This document shows positions 47,061 through 55,708 of a DNA stretch of 64,000 bases, in pieces. Position 1 is the stretch's first letter; the number at the start of each line of letters is the position of its first letter. The notes under the pieces were generated by a model that searched no databases, was not told the origin of the DNA, and was given only the letters and a program-made list of their open reading frames with translations. A program made the translations under genes and the position numbers. This DNA comes from Maribacter dokdonensis DSW-8 (GTDB lineage: Bacteria; Bacteroidota; Bacteroidia; Flavobacteriales; Flavobacteriaceae), in assembly GCF_001447995.1 (NCBI RefSeq), contig NZ_LDPE01000001.1, positions 1,674,001 through 1,738,000 of the forward strand, given 5' to 3'.

Positions 47061-47795
47061 ATGCAAAAAACCACTCAAATTTATGGCTTAAGAGCCATCA
47101 TAGAAGCCGTTAACTCCAATGAGGAAATAGATAAGGTATTTCTACAAAAAGGTCTTAAAGGAGATCTTATGAAAGAATTGGAAGGTTTATTGCGACGTAA
47201 TGAAATCAATATGGTATACGTACCTGTTGAAAAATTAAATAGACTTACCAAAAACAATCACCAAGGTGCCGTTGCCAATATCTCCCCTATTTCATTTCAT
47301 ACCCTTGAAGATTTAGTAGAAAAAGCAAGCGAAAAAGAAGGGCCTGCCCTATTTCTATTGTTAGACCAACTTTCTGATGTTCGCAATTTTGGTGCTATTA
47401 TTAGAACAGCGGAATGTACCGGTGTTGATGGTATTATCGTTCAAAAGAAAGGTGCTGCTCCTGTTACGGCAGATACTATAAAGACCAGTGCCGGGGCTGC
47501 CTATAAAGTTCCCATTGCAAAGGTTGACCACTTAAAAGATGCTGTGTTTTATTTACAAGCATCGGGAATAAAAGTTGTATCGGCTACAGAAAAAACAGAT
47601 GACTCCGTATATGATGTACCCTTCAAAGATTCTATTGCCATAGTAATGGGAGCGGAAGACCGTGGTATTACACCATCAATTTTAAAAGCTTCAGATTACA
47701 GAGCCAAACTTCCCTTATTAGGGGAAATTGAATCACTAAATGTATCCGTGGCATGTGCAGTATTTTTATATGAAGCTGTTCGCCAGCGTCTATAA
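47061..47795 (+). CDS. rlmB: 23S rRNA (guanosine-2'-O)-methyltransferase RlmB
   Basis: This 244-residue SpoU/TrmH-family (SPOUT) methyltransferase is expected to methylate the 2'-O of G2251 in the P loop of 23S rRNA, using S-adenosylmethionine. The N-terminal substrate-binding domain (TTQIYGLRAIIEAVNSNEEI) precedes the knotted catalytic domain. Its three SPOUT motifs are LDQLSDVRNFGAIIRTAECT, IVMGAEDRGI and SLNVSVACAVFLYE. Exact assignment to RlmB rather than another 2'-O-methylase rests on the N-terminal region. It converges with the rhomboid gene at a 3-bp gap. Confidence 0.9.
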   Translation: MQKTTQIYGLRAIIEAVNSNEEIDKVFLQKGLKGDLMKELEGLLRRNEINMVYVPVEKLNRLTKNNHQGAVANISPISFHTLEDLVEKASEKEGPALFLLLDQLSDVRNFGAIIRTAECTGVDGIIVQKKGAAPVTADTIKTSAGAAYKVPIAKVDHLKDAVFYLQASGIKVVSATEKTDDSVYDVPFKDSIAIVMGAEDRGITPSILKASDYRAKLPLLGEIESLNVSVACAVFLYEAVRQRL

Positions 47796-47798
47796 TTT

Positions 47799-48548
47799 TC
47801 ATACTTCACTACTTTTATTATCACCGTTATCTTTATAGATGTAGTTGATTTTCAATGTTTCTTCATTGACTTCAGCATCGTCTTTTGGCAATTCCCTAAA
47901 ATTTCCATTTTCATCAAAATGTTGTAAAAAAAGGTCGTCATCTTCATTGTAATCATCTTTTTCCCAATCAAACTTAGTTGTTTTAGGAATATGTGCTTTA
48001 ACTACTTTCGCTAAAAACAAACCGGTTATAAAACCGGCTAAATGCCCTTCCCATGACATACCTTCTTTAACCGGGAATATATACCAAAGCATACTACCAT
48101 AAATAAAGACTACAATTAAAGAAAGTGCTACAAGTCTAAAGTATGAGCTAAAAATTCCTTTAAAGAATATAAAACTGGCTATAACATAAATTAGTCCGCT
48201 TGCACCAATATGATAAGATGTTCTACCTATGACCCAGGTCATAAAGCCAGATAAAAGAATTCCATAAAATATGACTTTCCAAGCCACACTTCTATAAAAA
48301 TACATTAATGCCGAGAGCAATATTGCCAAGGGTATAGTATTGTTGTACAAGTGTTCTAGAGACCCGTGAATGAACGGACTAAATACTATGCCACGTAAAC
48401 CGGTTAATGTTCTTGGCATTACCCCAAGTTCATTAAAATTAACACCTAAGGAAAGTTCTACCCAGTATACCGCCCATATCATAATCATTGCCAAAAGTGG
48501 TACGGCAACAACATTATTGGAAAACTTAAAATGTGCCATTTCTGACAT
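47799..48548 (-). CDS. Rhomboid-family intramembrane serine protease
   Basis: This 249-residue membrane protease cleaves transmembrane substrates within the bilayer. Six hydrophobic segments are visible. The catalytic Ser117 lies in GASG (115-118) and His169 in WEGHLAGF, and the oxyanion/helix 2 motif HGSLEHLYNN carries His61, His66 and Asn70. The C-terminal 65 residues are acidic and cytoplasmic or periplasmic (KFDWEKDDYNEDDDLFL). The start may be the ATG at 48548 or at 48539. Its physiological substrate is unknown. Confidence 0.9.
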   Translation of the reverse strand: MSEMAHFKFSNNVVAVPLLAMIMIWAVYWVELSLGVNFNELGVMPRTLTGLRGIVFSPFIHGSLEHLYNNTIPLAILLSALMYFYRSVAWKVIFYGILLSGFMTWVIGRTSYHIGASGLIYVIASFIFFKGIFSSYFRLVALSLIVVFIYGSMLWYIFPVKEGMSWEGHLAGFITGLFLAKVVKAHIPKTTKFDWEKDDYNEDDDLFLQHFDENGNFRELPKDDAEVNEETLKINYIYKDNGDNKSSEV

Positions 48549-48652
48549 AAGCTACTTTTTATTATATAAATTACAATTATACTACCAATCTATACTAATT
48601 GGTCATATTGTCATTTCAATACTTACTTAATGATCAATTGGCTATTAACTTT

Positions 48653-48672
48653 ATAATCTCTTTTAAGATTAT
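48653..48672. repeat. 7-bp perfect inverted repeat in the rhomboid-rarA intergenic region
   Basis: ATAATCT (48653-48659) and AGATTAT (48666-48672) are perfect inverted repeats with a 6-nt loop, directly upstream of the -7-like box of rarA. Its position suits an operator, but it could be chance in AT-rich DNA. Confidence 0.35.
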
Positions 48673-48674
48673 CA

Positions 48675-48682
48675 TATTTTTG
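48675..48682 (+). promoter_or_regulatory. -7 box immediately before rarA
   Basis: TATTTTTG matches TAnnTTTG and ends exactly 4 nt before the rarA ATG, predicting a leaderless or nearly leaderless mRNA. Upstream the best -33 is a weak TTA at a 21-nt spacer. Confidence 0.4.
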
Positions 48683-48686
48683 TAAT

Positions 48687-49964
48687 ATGAACGAACCTTT
48701 AGCTGAACGTGTACGCCCTAAAACATTAGACGAATATATTAGTCAACACCATTTGGTGGGTGAGAAAGGCTCGCTTACGCATCAAATTAAGAAGGGTATT
48801 ATTCCCTCTTTAATTTTATGGGGACCTCCTGGCACAGGAAAAACAACTTTGGCCAATATTATAGCGGAAGAAAGCAAAAGACCTTTTTATGTTCTTAGTG
48901 CTATTAATAGCGGAGTTAAGGACATACGCGAAGTTATAGATAAAGCTAAACAAGCCGGTGGTCTATTCACTGCAAAAAATCCGATTTTGTTTATTGATGA
49001 GATACACCGTTTTAGTAAGTCTCAACAGGATTCACTTTTAGCGGCCGTAGAAAAAGGTTGGGTCACATTAATTGGTGCCACTACCGAAAATCCTAGTTTT
49101 GAAGTAATACCGGCTTTACTCTCTCGTTGCCAAGTATATATTTTAAATGCCTTTGGAAAAACCGACTTGGAAAACCTCATCAAAAGGGCAATGGAGAAGG
49201 ATTCGATATTAAAGTCTAAAAAAATAGACCTTAAGGAAACCGAAGCTTTATTGCGAATATCTGGAGGCGATGGCAGAAAACTATTAAATGTTTTTGAATT
49301 GGTAGTTAATTCTGAAGAAAGCGACACCGTTGTTATCACTGATGAATTGGTACTTTCCAAGGTTCAGAAAAACACCGTATTATACGATAAGACAGGAGAG
49401 CAGCATTATGATATTGTTTCTGCATTTATTAAATCTATACGCGGTAGTGACCCTAATGGAGCAGTATATTGGTTGGCTCGTATGATAGAAGGTGGTGAAG
49501 ATATTAAATTCATTGCGCGTAGAATGCTCATCTCTGCCTCTGAGGATATTGGTTTGGCAAACCCTACGGCTTTGGTCATGGCGAACACCACTTTTCAGGC
49601 GGTTACAACTATAGGTTATCCAGAAGCACGTATAATACTTAGCCAATGTGCTATCTATTTAGCTACGTCGGCAAAGAGTAATGCCAGTTATATGGCAATA
49701 GGCAAAGCTCAACAGGCAGTTAAGCAAACAGGTAACCTATCTGTTCCTCTACCTTTAAGAAATGCACCTACAAAGCTAATGAAAGATCTTGGTTATGGTC
49801 AAGAATATAAATATGCCCATGATTACCAGAACAACTTTGTGAATGCAGAATTTTTACCGGATGAAATTACCGGTACTACATTTTACAAACCTGGTAACAA
49901 TGCGAGAGAAAAAAACCTTAGCGATTTTCTAAAGAACAGATGGAAAGACAAGTATGATTTTTAG
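48687..49964 (+). CDS. rarA: Replication-associated recombination protein A (AAA ATPase)
   Basis: RarA/MgsA (425 aa) is a clamp-loader-like AAA+ ATPase that acts at stalled replication forks. Walker A GPPGTGKTT lies at residues about 46-54, Walker B ILFIDEIHRF near residue 100, and sensor 1 IGATTENPSF shortly after. The C-terminal MgsA tetramerisation domain follows (GGEDIKFIARRMLISASEDI, GLANPTALVMANTTFQAV). The ATG at 48687 agrees with the family N-terminus MNEPLAERVRPKTLDEY. It ends in a stop overlapping that of the next convergent gene. Confidence 0.97.
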   Translation: MNEPLAERVRPKTLDEYISQHHLVGEKGSLTHQIKKGIIPSLILWGPPGTGKTTLANIIAEESKRPFYVLSAINSGVKDIREVIDKAKQAGGLFTAKNPILFIDEIHRFSKSQQDSLLAAVEKGWVTLIGATTENPSFEVIPALLSRCQVYILNAFGKTDLENLIKRAMEKDSILKSKKIDLKETEALLRISGGDGRKLLNVFELVVNSEESDTVVITDELVLSKVQKNTVLYDKTGEQHYDIVSAFIKSIRGSDPNGAVYWLARMIEGGEDIKFIARRMLISASEDIGLANPTALVMANTTFQAVTTIGYPEARIILSQCAIYLATSAKSNASYMAIGKAQQAVKQTGNLSVPLPLRNAPTKLMKDLGYGQEYKYAHDYQNNFVNAEFLPDEITGTTFYKPGNNAREKNLSDFLKNRWKDKYDF

Positions 49965-50863
49965 AACTTAATATTCAGTTCTTCTTTAACCAAAGTATCG
50001 TTTTCATAATATTCAAAAACCCAAGTACCATCTTTTTGGTAAACCATACCATTCTTAGAATCGGTCTTTGCCATAAATACATTTTCCGTAGAACTGTTCA
50101 TTAAATTCATTCTCACTTTAGGCGAACTATCTACCAATTGATATCCGGTTTCAGTAGCTTGTGCATACCAAATATCTTTAATTGCAGACTTATTAACCTC
50201 TAAACCGTTAAGAGCCGGCTTATCCATTTCCGCCTTTTTAATATTAGATGCTACGGGAGTACTATCTTTATAATACTGTGTTTTCTCAGTTTCTTCTGAA
50301 ACAACGGTAGCTTCTTTTTTAACCGGCATATCTGCCATTTCTTTTTCTGCATCTATTACCTTTTTGGCAGAAGATGGGTCCAACTTCTTAACATCATTTT
50401 TATAACTAACCGTAATAGCCTCATTCTTTTCATTTTTACCACTGTATGAATAATTCATTCCATTAAATGAACGCATAGATTCCCTAATAGCTTCATTGTA
50501 GGCTACTTTATATTGCTTTTCTTTACTAATGCCCTGCATACTACTGTACACAATGTTATCATTACAATCAATCAAATTGATGATCGTTTTGGTAGAAAAC
50601 ATAGTGCTGTCATCTTGCAGATCAGCAATAACACCTAAACATCTGTTGAATTTTAAATCTTCCGGTAATTGATCGTCATATACCGTAGTAAAGCCTTTAC
50701 CCGAAAAAAGATATTTTATCAATGTACTTGTTTGATGCTCGTTCATGTTCTTGAAAGCATCAAACTTTTTTGGAACAATAATATACTTGTAATCGTCCAA
50801 GTTTGCTTGGGCAAAAGTTGCATACCCAATGAATGTAAGAAGAATTGTAATAACTGTTTTCAA
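49961..50863 (-). CDS. Secreted hypothetical protein with TTG start
   Basis: This 300-residue exported protein of unknown function has the signal peptide (M)KTVITILLTFIGYATFAQ. No ATG is in frame near the signal sequence; the start codon is TTG at 50863, one of few in the window. The mature N-terminal part, about 120 residues, is globular (YKYIIVPKKFDAFKNMNEHQ, VIADLQDDSTMFSTKTIINL). The middle is Lys/Glu-rich and low complexity (KKVIDAEKEMADMPVKKEAT), and the C-terminal 70 residues contain KDIWYAQATETGYQLVDSSP. Its stop overlaps that of rarA. A 77-bp gap separates it from the DUF5723 gene, so co-transcription is possible. Confidence 0.7.
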   Translation of the reverse strand: MKTVITILLTFIGYATFAQANLDDYKYIIVPKKFDAFKNMNEHQTSTLIKYLFSGKGFTTVYDDQLPEDLKFNRCLGVIADLQDDSTMFSTKTIINLIDCNDNIVYSSMQGISKEKQYKVAYNEAIRESMRSFNGMNYSYSGKNEKNEAITVSYKNDVKKLDPSSAKKVIDAEKEMADMPVKKEATVVSEETEKTQYYKDSTPVASNIKKAEMDKPALNGLEVNKSAIKDIWYAQATETGYQLVDSSPKVRMNLMNSSTENVFMAKTDSKNGMVYQKDGTWVFEYYENDTLVKEELNIKF

Positions 50864-50940
50864 AACGACATAAAATTTAAATTCAATGTAATATATGAAA
50901 AAAGCATGCCAAAAAAATAAAATAGAGCTAAGAAGATGTA

Positions 50941-52383
50941 CTATTTTCCACTACCCCATGAAATTATATTTAAACCGAACTGAAAAGAGGCATAGTTACT
51001 ATCGGCTATATTATTATAAGATAATAAGTTGTCTGCCATTATGTAAAAATTAACGGGTCCGGCCTGTAGATTCATCCCTAAGCCTAAATTGGTATAACTA
51101 AATTTATCTACAGTATAAGTACCCTTAAATGCCAAAATATTACCTATTCTACGTGTATAAAACCCAGTTAAAGCCATTTGTGGTCCCCTTGGCCTATTGA
51201 TCATATAGAATTGTCCCCCAAAAGAATTTCTATACTTTGTTCTCAATTCTCCTCCACCAGAAGATCCCGCCGTACAATCACAATTCTGCAGTCCACTATT
51301 GCCAACAGGTTCTCCAAAATCATTTCTAATAGAAGCATATAGCTTTGTTGGTCTAAAATTGATATAGTTTTTAGTATTTGTATCAAATGGCACAGCAGCT
51401 TCAACTTCATCTACCAAATCTTGCCAAAAATCCCTATCCAGACTGGCAAAATTTTCTAAAATATCTATCTCTATACCTTCAACAGTGGTATTTCCTTCTA
51501 AACTGTAACTTTTAGGATCACTAGAATGGTATATAAAACCTAAATCCAACAAACTGCCTGTTACCGTAGTTCTTTCACTCAAATGGTAAGTAAACCCAAC
51601 ATCAATTCCTACACCTAAGTCTCCACCAAAAAGCGCCCTATTTATAATTTCATTGGTAAGTAAATCATCATCGCTTGCATTATCCAAATCTTGAAAACCA
51701 GAGGTCTGTAAAAGCAGATCGGCATTTAAGGTTGATGATATAATATTATTCTGACCTTCTATGTTTCTTAAGGACCCACTGTTATGCGTTGAACTGTAAT
51801 CCACAATACCAGAATAAATTTTTCCCCTAGCACCTATGGTTAAATAACGGTCTACCTTTTTGTTTATCCCAAAATGTAAAACGTTTACCAAAGACCCACG
51901 GGTTTTTAGGTCTCCTAAATTATAACGTCTCCCTAGCTGCCCTGCATTGCCGTCAAAAACTAAAAAAGCGTAGTCTTGGGGCCAGTAAGTAATATTATCC
52001 ATTTCCAAATACCCTCCAAAAGAATAGAAGTAATTAGGATTTCTACCTCTAAAACCGCCCGTAAGATATTCTAATTGAACTGTTGTGCTAAACTCATCTC
52101 TTGGACCAAGACTATTTAAGGCACGCTCCCTAAATTTTACATTAATGTCCAAACCATCATCTGCAAAGAGGTCATGAACAGAAATACCGTTAGACCCAAA
52201 ATTACCGGAAATACCGGATAGCAAGGGTACACCTGCAAACCATTTAAAATCTGATTCAACACCAGGGTTTAAGGAAAGTGATTGAGGTATTTCGTTAAAA
52301 TCATAGAGCAGTTGTTTATTTTGAGCTCTGACACCCACTACAAAACAAATAGCAATAACAAAAAGGCAATGGTTGAATCTCAT
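50941..52383 (-). CDS. DUF5723-family outer-membrane beta-barrel protein
   Basis: This 480-residue protein has the signal MRFNHCLFVIAICFVVGVRA and a beta-barrel-like body with alternating aromatic strands, ending NYASFQFGLNIISWGSGK. The pattern LNPGVESDFKWFAGVPLLSG and GGDLGVGIDVGFTYHLSE matches DUF5723 as I recall it. These proteins resemble PorP/SprF barrels and are seen in type IX or gliding contexts. A cysteine pair (QNCDCTAGSSGGG, about residues 355-367) lies in a Gly-rich loop. The start overlaps the stop of the lipoprotein gene upstream by 4 bp (ATGA), so the two proteins probably form an outer-membrane pair. Confidence 0.78.
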   Translation of the reverse strand: MRFNHCLFVIAICFVVGVRAQNKQLLYDFNEIPQSLSLNPGVESDFKWFAGVPLLSGISGNFGSNGISVHDLFADDGLDINVKFRERALNSLGPRDEFSTTVQLEYLTGGFRGRNPNYFYSFGGYLEMDNITYWPQDYAFLVFDGNAGQLGRRYNLGDLKTRGSLVNVLHFGINKKVDRYLTIGARGKIYSGIVDYSSTHNSGSLRNIEGQNNIISSTLNADLLLQTSGFQDLDNASDDDLLTNEIINRALFGGDLGVGIDVGFTYHLSERTTVTGSLLDLGFIYHSSDPKSYSLEGNTTVEGIEIDILENFASLDRDFWQDLVDEVEAAVPFDTNTKNYINFRPTKLYASIRNDFGEPVGNSGLQNCDCTAGSSGGGELRTKYRNSFGGQFYMINRPRGPQMALTGFYTRRIGNILAFKGTYTVDKFSYTNLGLGMNLQAGPVNFYIMADNLLSYNNIADSNYASFQFGLNIISWGSGK

Positions 52384-52925
52384 TGCAGTTCTAATGTAAA
52401 TTGTGCACTAGAACGAAGCTCTATTGCCGAGTCCGGAATATCGGATTCACTGTTATTATCCCCTAAATTAACAGCGGTCAATCTTATTTTAGATGTTGTT
52501 CTAATGATATCCAAACTTTTACCTGTTGGGCCGTATGCCACATCTCTGCTTAAAACAGAAGTTGGTGCCGGATCCATACTAAACACTTCGGTATCTATAA
52601 CATTTTCATTTACATCTAAAAATTCGAGTCTTATTTCAATAGGTTTACTTGTTGTATTTTCCAGCTCATAGGTTAACACACCGGATATTACCCTCTCAGT
52701 AAAAAAAGGTTCTTCAAATGCATCAAAATTAAAATCTTGGGTAAAAAAATTGAGTCCGGATACTCTATTGATCAAAGTCTCTTGAGCCTTAACGTAAAAA
52801 ATACTAGCTTCATAACTAGGAACAATGGCCAGCTCATCTATTTGATCAAAGTCTTGATTTTCAGAACAAGAGGTTAATATCAGGAAACCTAATAATAGCA
52901 TATAAATAGTGCGTAACCCTTTCAT
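52380..52925 (-). CDS. Small lipoprotein partnered with DUF5723 protein
   Basis: This 181-residue lipoprotein has the signal MKGLRTIYMLLLGFLILTS with lipidated Cys20. The mature protein is a single beta-rich domain (VLTYELENTTSKPIEIRLEF, then SKIRLTAVNLGDNNSESDIP), compatible with an immunoglobulin-like fold. It is translationally coupled to the DUF5723 gene and therefore probably binds it at the outer membrane. I do not recognise the family. Confidence 0.72.
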   Translation of the reverse strand: MKGLRTIYMLLLGFLILTSCSENQDFDQIDELAIVPSYEASIFYVKAQETLINRVSGLNFFTQDFNFDAFEEPFFTERVISGVLTYELENTTSKPIEIRLEFLDVNENVIDTEVFSMDPAPTSVLSRDVAYGPTGKSLDIIRTTSKIRLTAVNLGDNNSESDIPDSAIELRSSAQFTLELQ

Positions 52926-52974
52926 CGACCCTACGAAGTTTAAAATAAGACAGAAATCTGTACTATTAGTAACT

Positions 52975-53664
52975 CTATAAAAACGATTTTATTTCTTCCA
53001 AATCATAAATAATAGGTGACAGATCATGCTTTTTTTCTTTATGCGCATTAAAATGAATGGTATAAAAACCTAAAGTTTTTGCCCCCATGATATCCGCCTC
53101 TAGACTATCTCCGATCATAATTGAACATTCAGGTGTGGCACCTGCCTTTTTTAAAGCTAAATTGAAAATGATAGGATTTGGTTTTTTGACTCCCGCCATC
53201 TCAGAATCTATAATTTGATCAAAAAAATCATAAATCCCAGAATTTCTTAGTTTCCTTTCTTGTACCTCTTGAAAGCCATTGGTAATGATATGTAGCTTAT
53301 ACTTAGGTCGTAAATAGTTCAATACCTCAATAGTATTAGGAAACAAAGCATTAAATGAAGACAGGTGATTAATGTATTCTTCGGATAATAAATGAATGAC
53401 CTCATCAGAAGCCGGGTAATCCAATTCATCGAAAACAGATTTTAATCTTTGGTAGCGTAATTCTGCTTTGGTTATCTTCTCTTCACGGAAAAGTCTCCAA
53501 AACTTGAGATTAGCAGGTACATAAACTGCTAAAAAATCATGCAGTTCTATATCGATATTTTGCTCGTTAAAAATTTTCTGAAATGTATTTGCAGAGTTCT
53601 TGTCAAAATCCCAAAGGGTATGATCTAGATCAAAGAAAACATTGGTAACCTTATTGTGGAACAT
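52975..53664 (-). CDS. YjjG-type noncanonical pyrimidine nucleotidase (HAD family)
   Basis: This 229-residue HAD-superfamily phosphatase is similar to YjjG, which dephosphorylates noncanonical pyrimidine nucleotides. HAD motif I is FFDLDHTLWDFD (Asp12, Asp14), motif II HIITNGFQEVQERKL, motif III the Lys in AGVKKPNP, and motif IV IMIGDSLEADIMGAKTLG. The cap is of the C1 helical type. The start overlaps the stop of the deacetylase-like gene by 14 bp, so the two are co-transcribed. Confidence 0.88.
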   Translation of the reverse strand: MFHNKVTNVFFDLDHTLWDFDKNSANTFQKIFNEQNIDIELHDFLAVYVPANLKFWRLFREEKITKAELRYQRLKSVFDELDYPASDEVIHLLSEEYINHLSSFNALFPNTIEVLNYLRPKYKLHIITNGFQEVQERKLRNSGIYDFFDQIIDSEMAGVKKPNPIIFNLALKKAGATPECSIMIGDSLEADIMGAKTLGFYTIHFNAHKEKKHDLSPIIYDLEEIKSFL

Positions 53665-54952
53665 ATTGTTGTTTGATTATTTCGGCATATAAAGACATCC
53701 AATCCCTATCTTCTTTATTGCCTAAGACCTCATTAGAGAACATTGTTATAAGCGTACCATTTACTTTACGTACCTCATTAGTCAAAGCTTTTACCTGACT
53801 TAAAATATCGTTGTCCTTTTTAATTTTTGATAATGAAATATCATGTATAGCAAACGGATGTATTTTTATTGGCTGCTTTACCTCTAATGGTATATCGTAA
53901 AACTGAAATGCCGTGCACGTTCCGGCCCTAAACCCAAGTTCAAAGGTATATCCCATGGTATAATCATTTGTAAACTCGGCTGCAATTAAATTACGATAGG
54001 TTTGTGGCACATCTACCCTATTATATCTCATTTTAGAATTGTTAACTGGTCTATTTATGACCTCTTCCAAATTTGCCTTTTCTTTCTTCAACAGCTCTAA
54101 ATCCGAAAATGAACTATAACTCGCCGCCATGGAAACGGGCACATAATCTGCCACATACTTTATAAGCGACTTAAATTTCATACTATTGGTAGAAACATTT
54201 TTATCGTACTTGGAATAATCTGCAAATTGAAAAAAGAAATTACATTTTACCTTATATCTTTTATGTAAATCTATGAGCTCTGCATAATTGTCATAAGGAT
54301 CTTTTTGTCTGTTCAATCCTACCGCAATACGCTCGTAAACACGTTTAAATTTCAACGTCCCCAAATCCATCAACATACCCACCAAACCACGTACAACGCC
54401 CCGGTTTGCATAACAATGCGATGTAGCTACATCTATAACGGATATAAAGTCATAAGATTTGTGTTTAAATTCCAAATCTTCAAAACGTTCCTTTAGTGCT
54501 TCTAATAATTTATAAGCCCAAATATCAACAACTGGTTTTAAAAGAAAACCATTCTGGTAGGCTACACTATCTTTTGGAGAAAATCTGCCATGAATATCCT
54601 TTACGTGTGGCAAATACTCTTCATACCTAGAAAGCATAAAAAAACTGGCAGCAAAAATATCGAAAGGTAAAGTACTTTTATCACCCGTCTGAAAAAAGCA
54701 AGGTGTACCTTCCCAATCACCAATGTTCAATTGAACATCGTTAATGCCTTGCTCAAACAACAGTTCATTACTACGAACAAAAAATTCATTCTGTAAGGGC
54801 TGTTTTGTATACGTGATTTTTGCCCCCGTATGTTTAATAAAATCTTCGACTTTGGTGGTGAAATCAATCTCAATACCCAAAATACCCACAAAGATATGCC
54901 TCATAACATAGGTAAGGCGCGGTGTTATTTTATGTGTGTAGATCAATAACAT
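53651..54952 (-). CDS. Polysaccharide-deacetylase-like protein, possibly inactive
   Basis: This 433-residue protein has the layout of the Bacteroidetes polysaccharide deacetylase family. An N-terminal alpha/beta domain (residues 1-150; YTHKITPRLTYVMRHIFVGI, FDIFAASFFMLSRYEEYL) is followed by a NodB-like barrel. The barrel's first motif region is DFISVIDVATSHCYANRG. Conserved family blocks survive (PQTYRNLIAAEFTNDYTMGY, ELGFRAGTCTAFQFYD, IHPFAIHD). Several positions that I recall as histidines (HPSY, RQH, WHN) read AASY, NSK and FSN here. It abuts radC with no gap and overlaps yjjG. A role in cell-envelope glycans is inferred. Confidence 0.75.
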   Translation of the reverse strand: MLLIYTHKITPRLTYVMRHIFVGILGIEIDFTTKVEDFIKHTGAKITYTKQPLQNEFFVRSNELLFEQGINDVQLNIGDWEGTPCFFQTGDKSTLPFDIFAASFFMLSRYEEYLPHVKDIHGRFSPKDSVAYQNGFLLKPVVDIWAYKLLEALKERFEDLEFKHKSYDFISVIDVATSHCYANRGVVRGLVGMLMDLGTLKFKRVYERIAVGLNRQKDPYDNYAELIDLHKRYKVKCNFFFQFADYSKYDKNVSTNSMKFKSLIKYVADYVPVSMAASYSSFSDLELLKKEKANLEEVINRPVNNSKMRYNRVDVPQTYRNLIAAEFTNDYTMGYTFELGFRAGTCTAFQFYDIPLEVKQPIKIHPFAIHDISLSKIKKDNDILSQVKALTNEVRKVNGTLITMFSNEVLGNKEDRDWMSLYAEIIKQQYVPQ

Positions 54953-55651
54953 TTATAGCATATTTTCATCTGCAAAGCTATAGTAACTTTTTTGGGTAAT
55001 GATCAAATGGTCCAACACTTTAATATCTAAAGTTTCACTGGCCGTTTTAATCTTTTGGGTAATCTGTTTATCTGCTGCGCTAGGTCTCAAAGTGCCCGAT
55101 GGGTGGTTATGCGCTAATATTATAGCAACCGCACCTAACTCTAACGCCTGTTTCATTACAATTCTCACATCTACTAGGGTACCTGTTATACCACCTTTAC
55201 TCAATTGAGCCTTATGTAACACTTTATTGGAATTGTTGAGAAAAAGAATCCAGAATTCTTCATGTTCCAATTCTCCCAACATGGGATGTAAAATATGGTA
55301 AGCGTCTTTACTACTACCTATTTTCTCAATTTTAGGAGCATCTTCACCCCTTCTTCTTCTACCTACCTCTAAAGCTGCCGCAATGCTTACTGCTTTGGCT
55401 TCGCCAATACCTTTGAAAGCCATTAACTGCTTTATGGACAATCTACCCAATTCATTTAAATTGTTATCCACCGATGCCAAAATACGTTTTGAAAGCTCAA
55501 CTGCGCTTTCTGATCTACTACCCGAACCTATCAAAATAGCGATCAATTCTGCATCGGACAAAACAGCACGGCCTTTGTTGACCAGCTTTTCTCTTGGCTT
55601 ATCATCATCTGACCAATTTTTTATGGAGAACGAAACGGATTTATCCTGCAT
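54953..55651 (-). CDS. radC: RadC-family JAB-domain DNA repair protein
   Basis: This 232-residue protein has N-terminal helix-hairpin-helix motifs (residues about 20-95; LSIKQLMAFKGIGEAKAVSI) and a C-terminal JAB/MPN metalloprotease-like domain. The domain's metal motif is HNHPSGTLRPSAAD (HxH...D). RadC members are linked to repair or recombination, though their biochemical role is uncertain. A TATCTTTA box ends 4 nt before the ATG. Confidence 0.93.
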   Translation of the reverse strand: MQDKSVSFSIKNWSDDDKPREKLVNKGRAVLSDAELIAILIGSGSRSESAVELSKRILASVDNNLNELGRLSIKQLMAFKGIGEAKAVSIAAALEVGRRRRGEDAPKIEKIGSSKDAYHILHPMLGELEHEEFWILFLNNSNKVLHKAQLSKGGITGTLVDVRIVMKQALELGAVAIILAHNHPSGTLRPSAADKQITQKIKTASETLDIKVLDHLIITQKSYYSFADENML

Positions 55652-55655
55652 TGGC

Positions 55656-55663
55656 TAAAGATA
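55656..55663 (-). promoter_or_regulatory. -7-like box immediately before radC
   Basis: On the minus strand TATCTTTA ends exactly 4 nt before the radC ATG, as at rlmB and rarA. It differs from TAnnTTTG only in the last base. A weak TTTA at a 20-nt spacer is the best -33 candidate. Confidence 0.35.
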
Positions 55664-55708
55664 CAGAACAAATTATTTTATGCTAAATTTATACATCAAA
55701 TTAAAATC

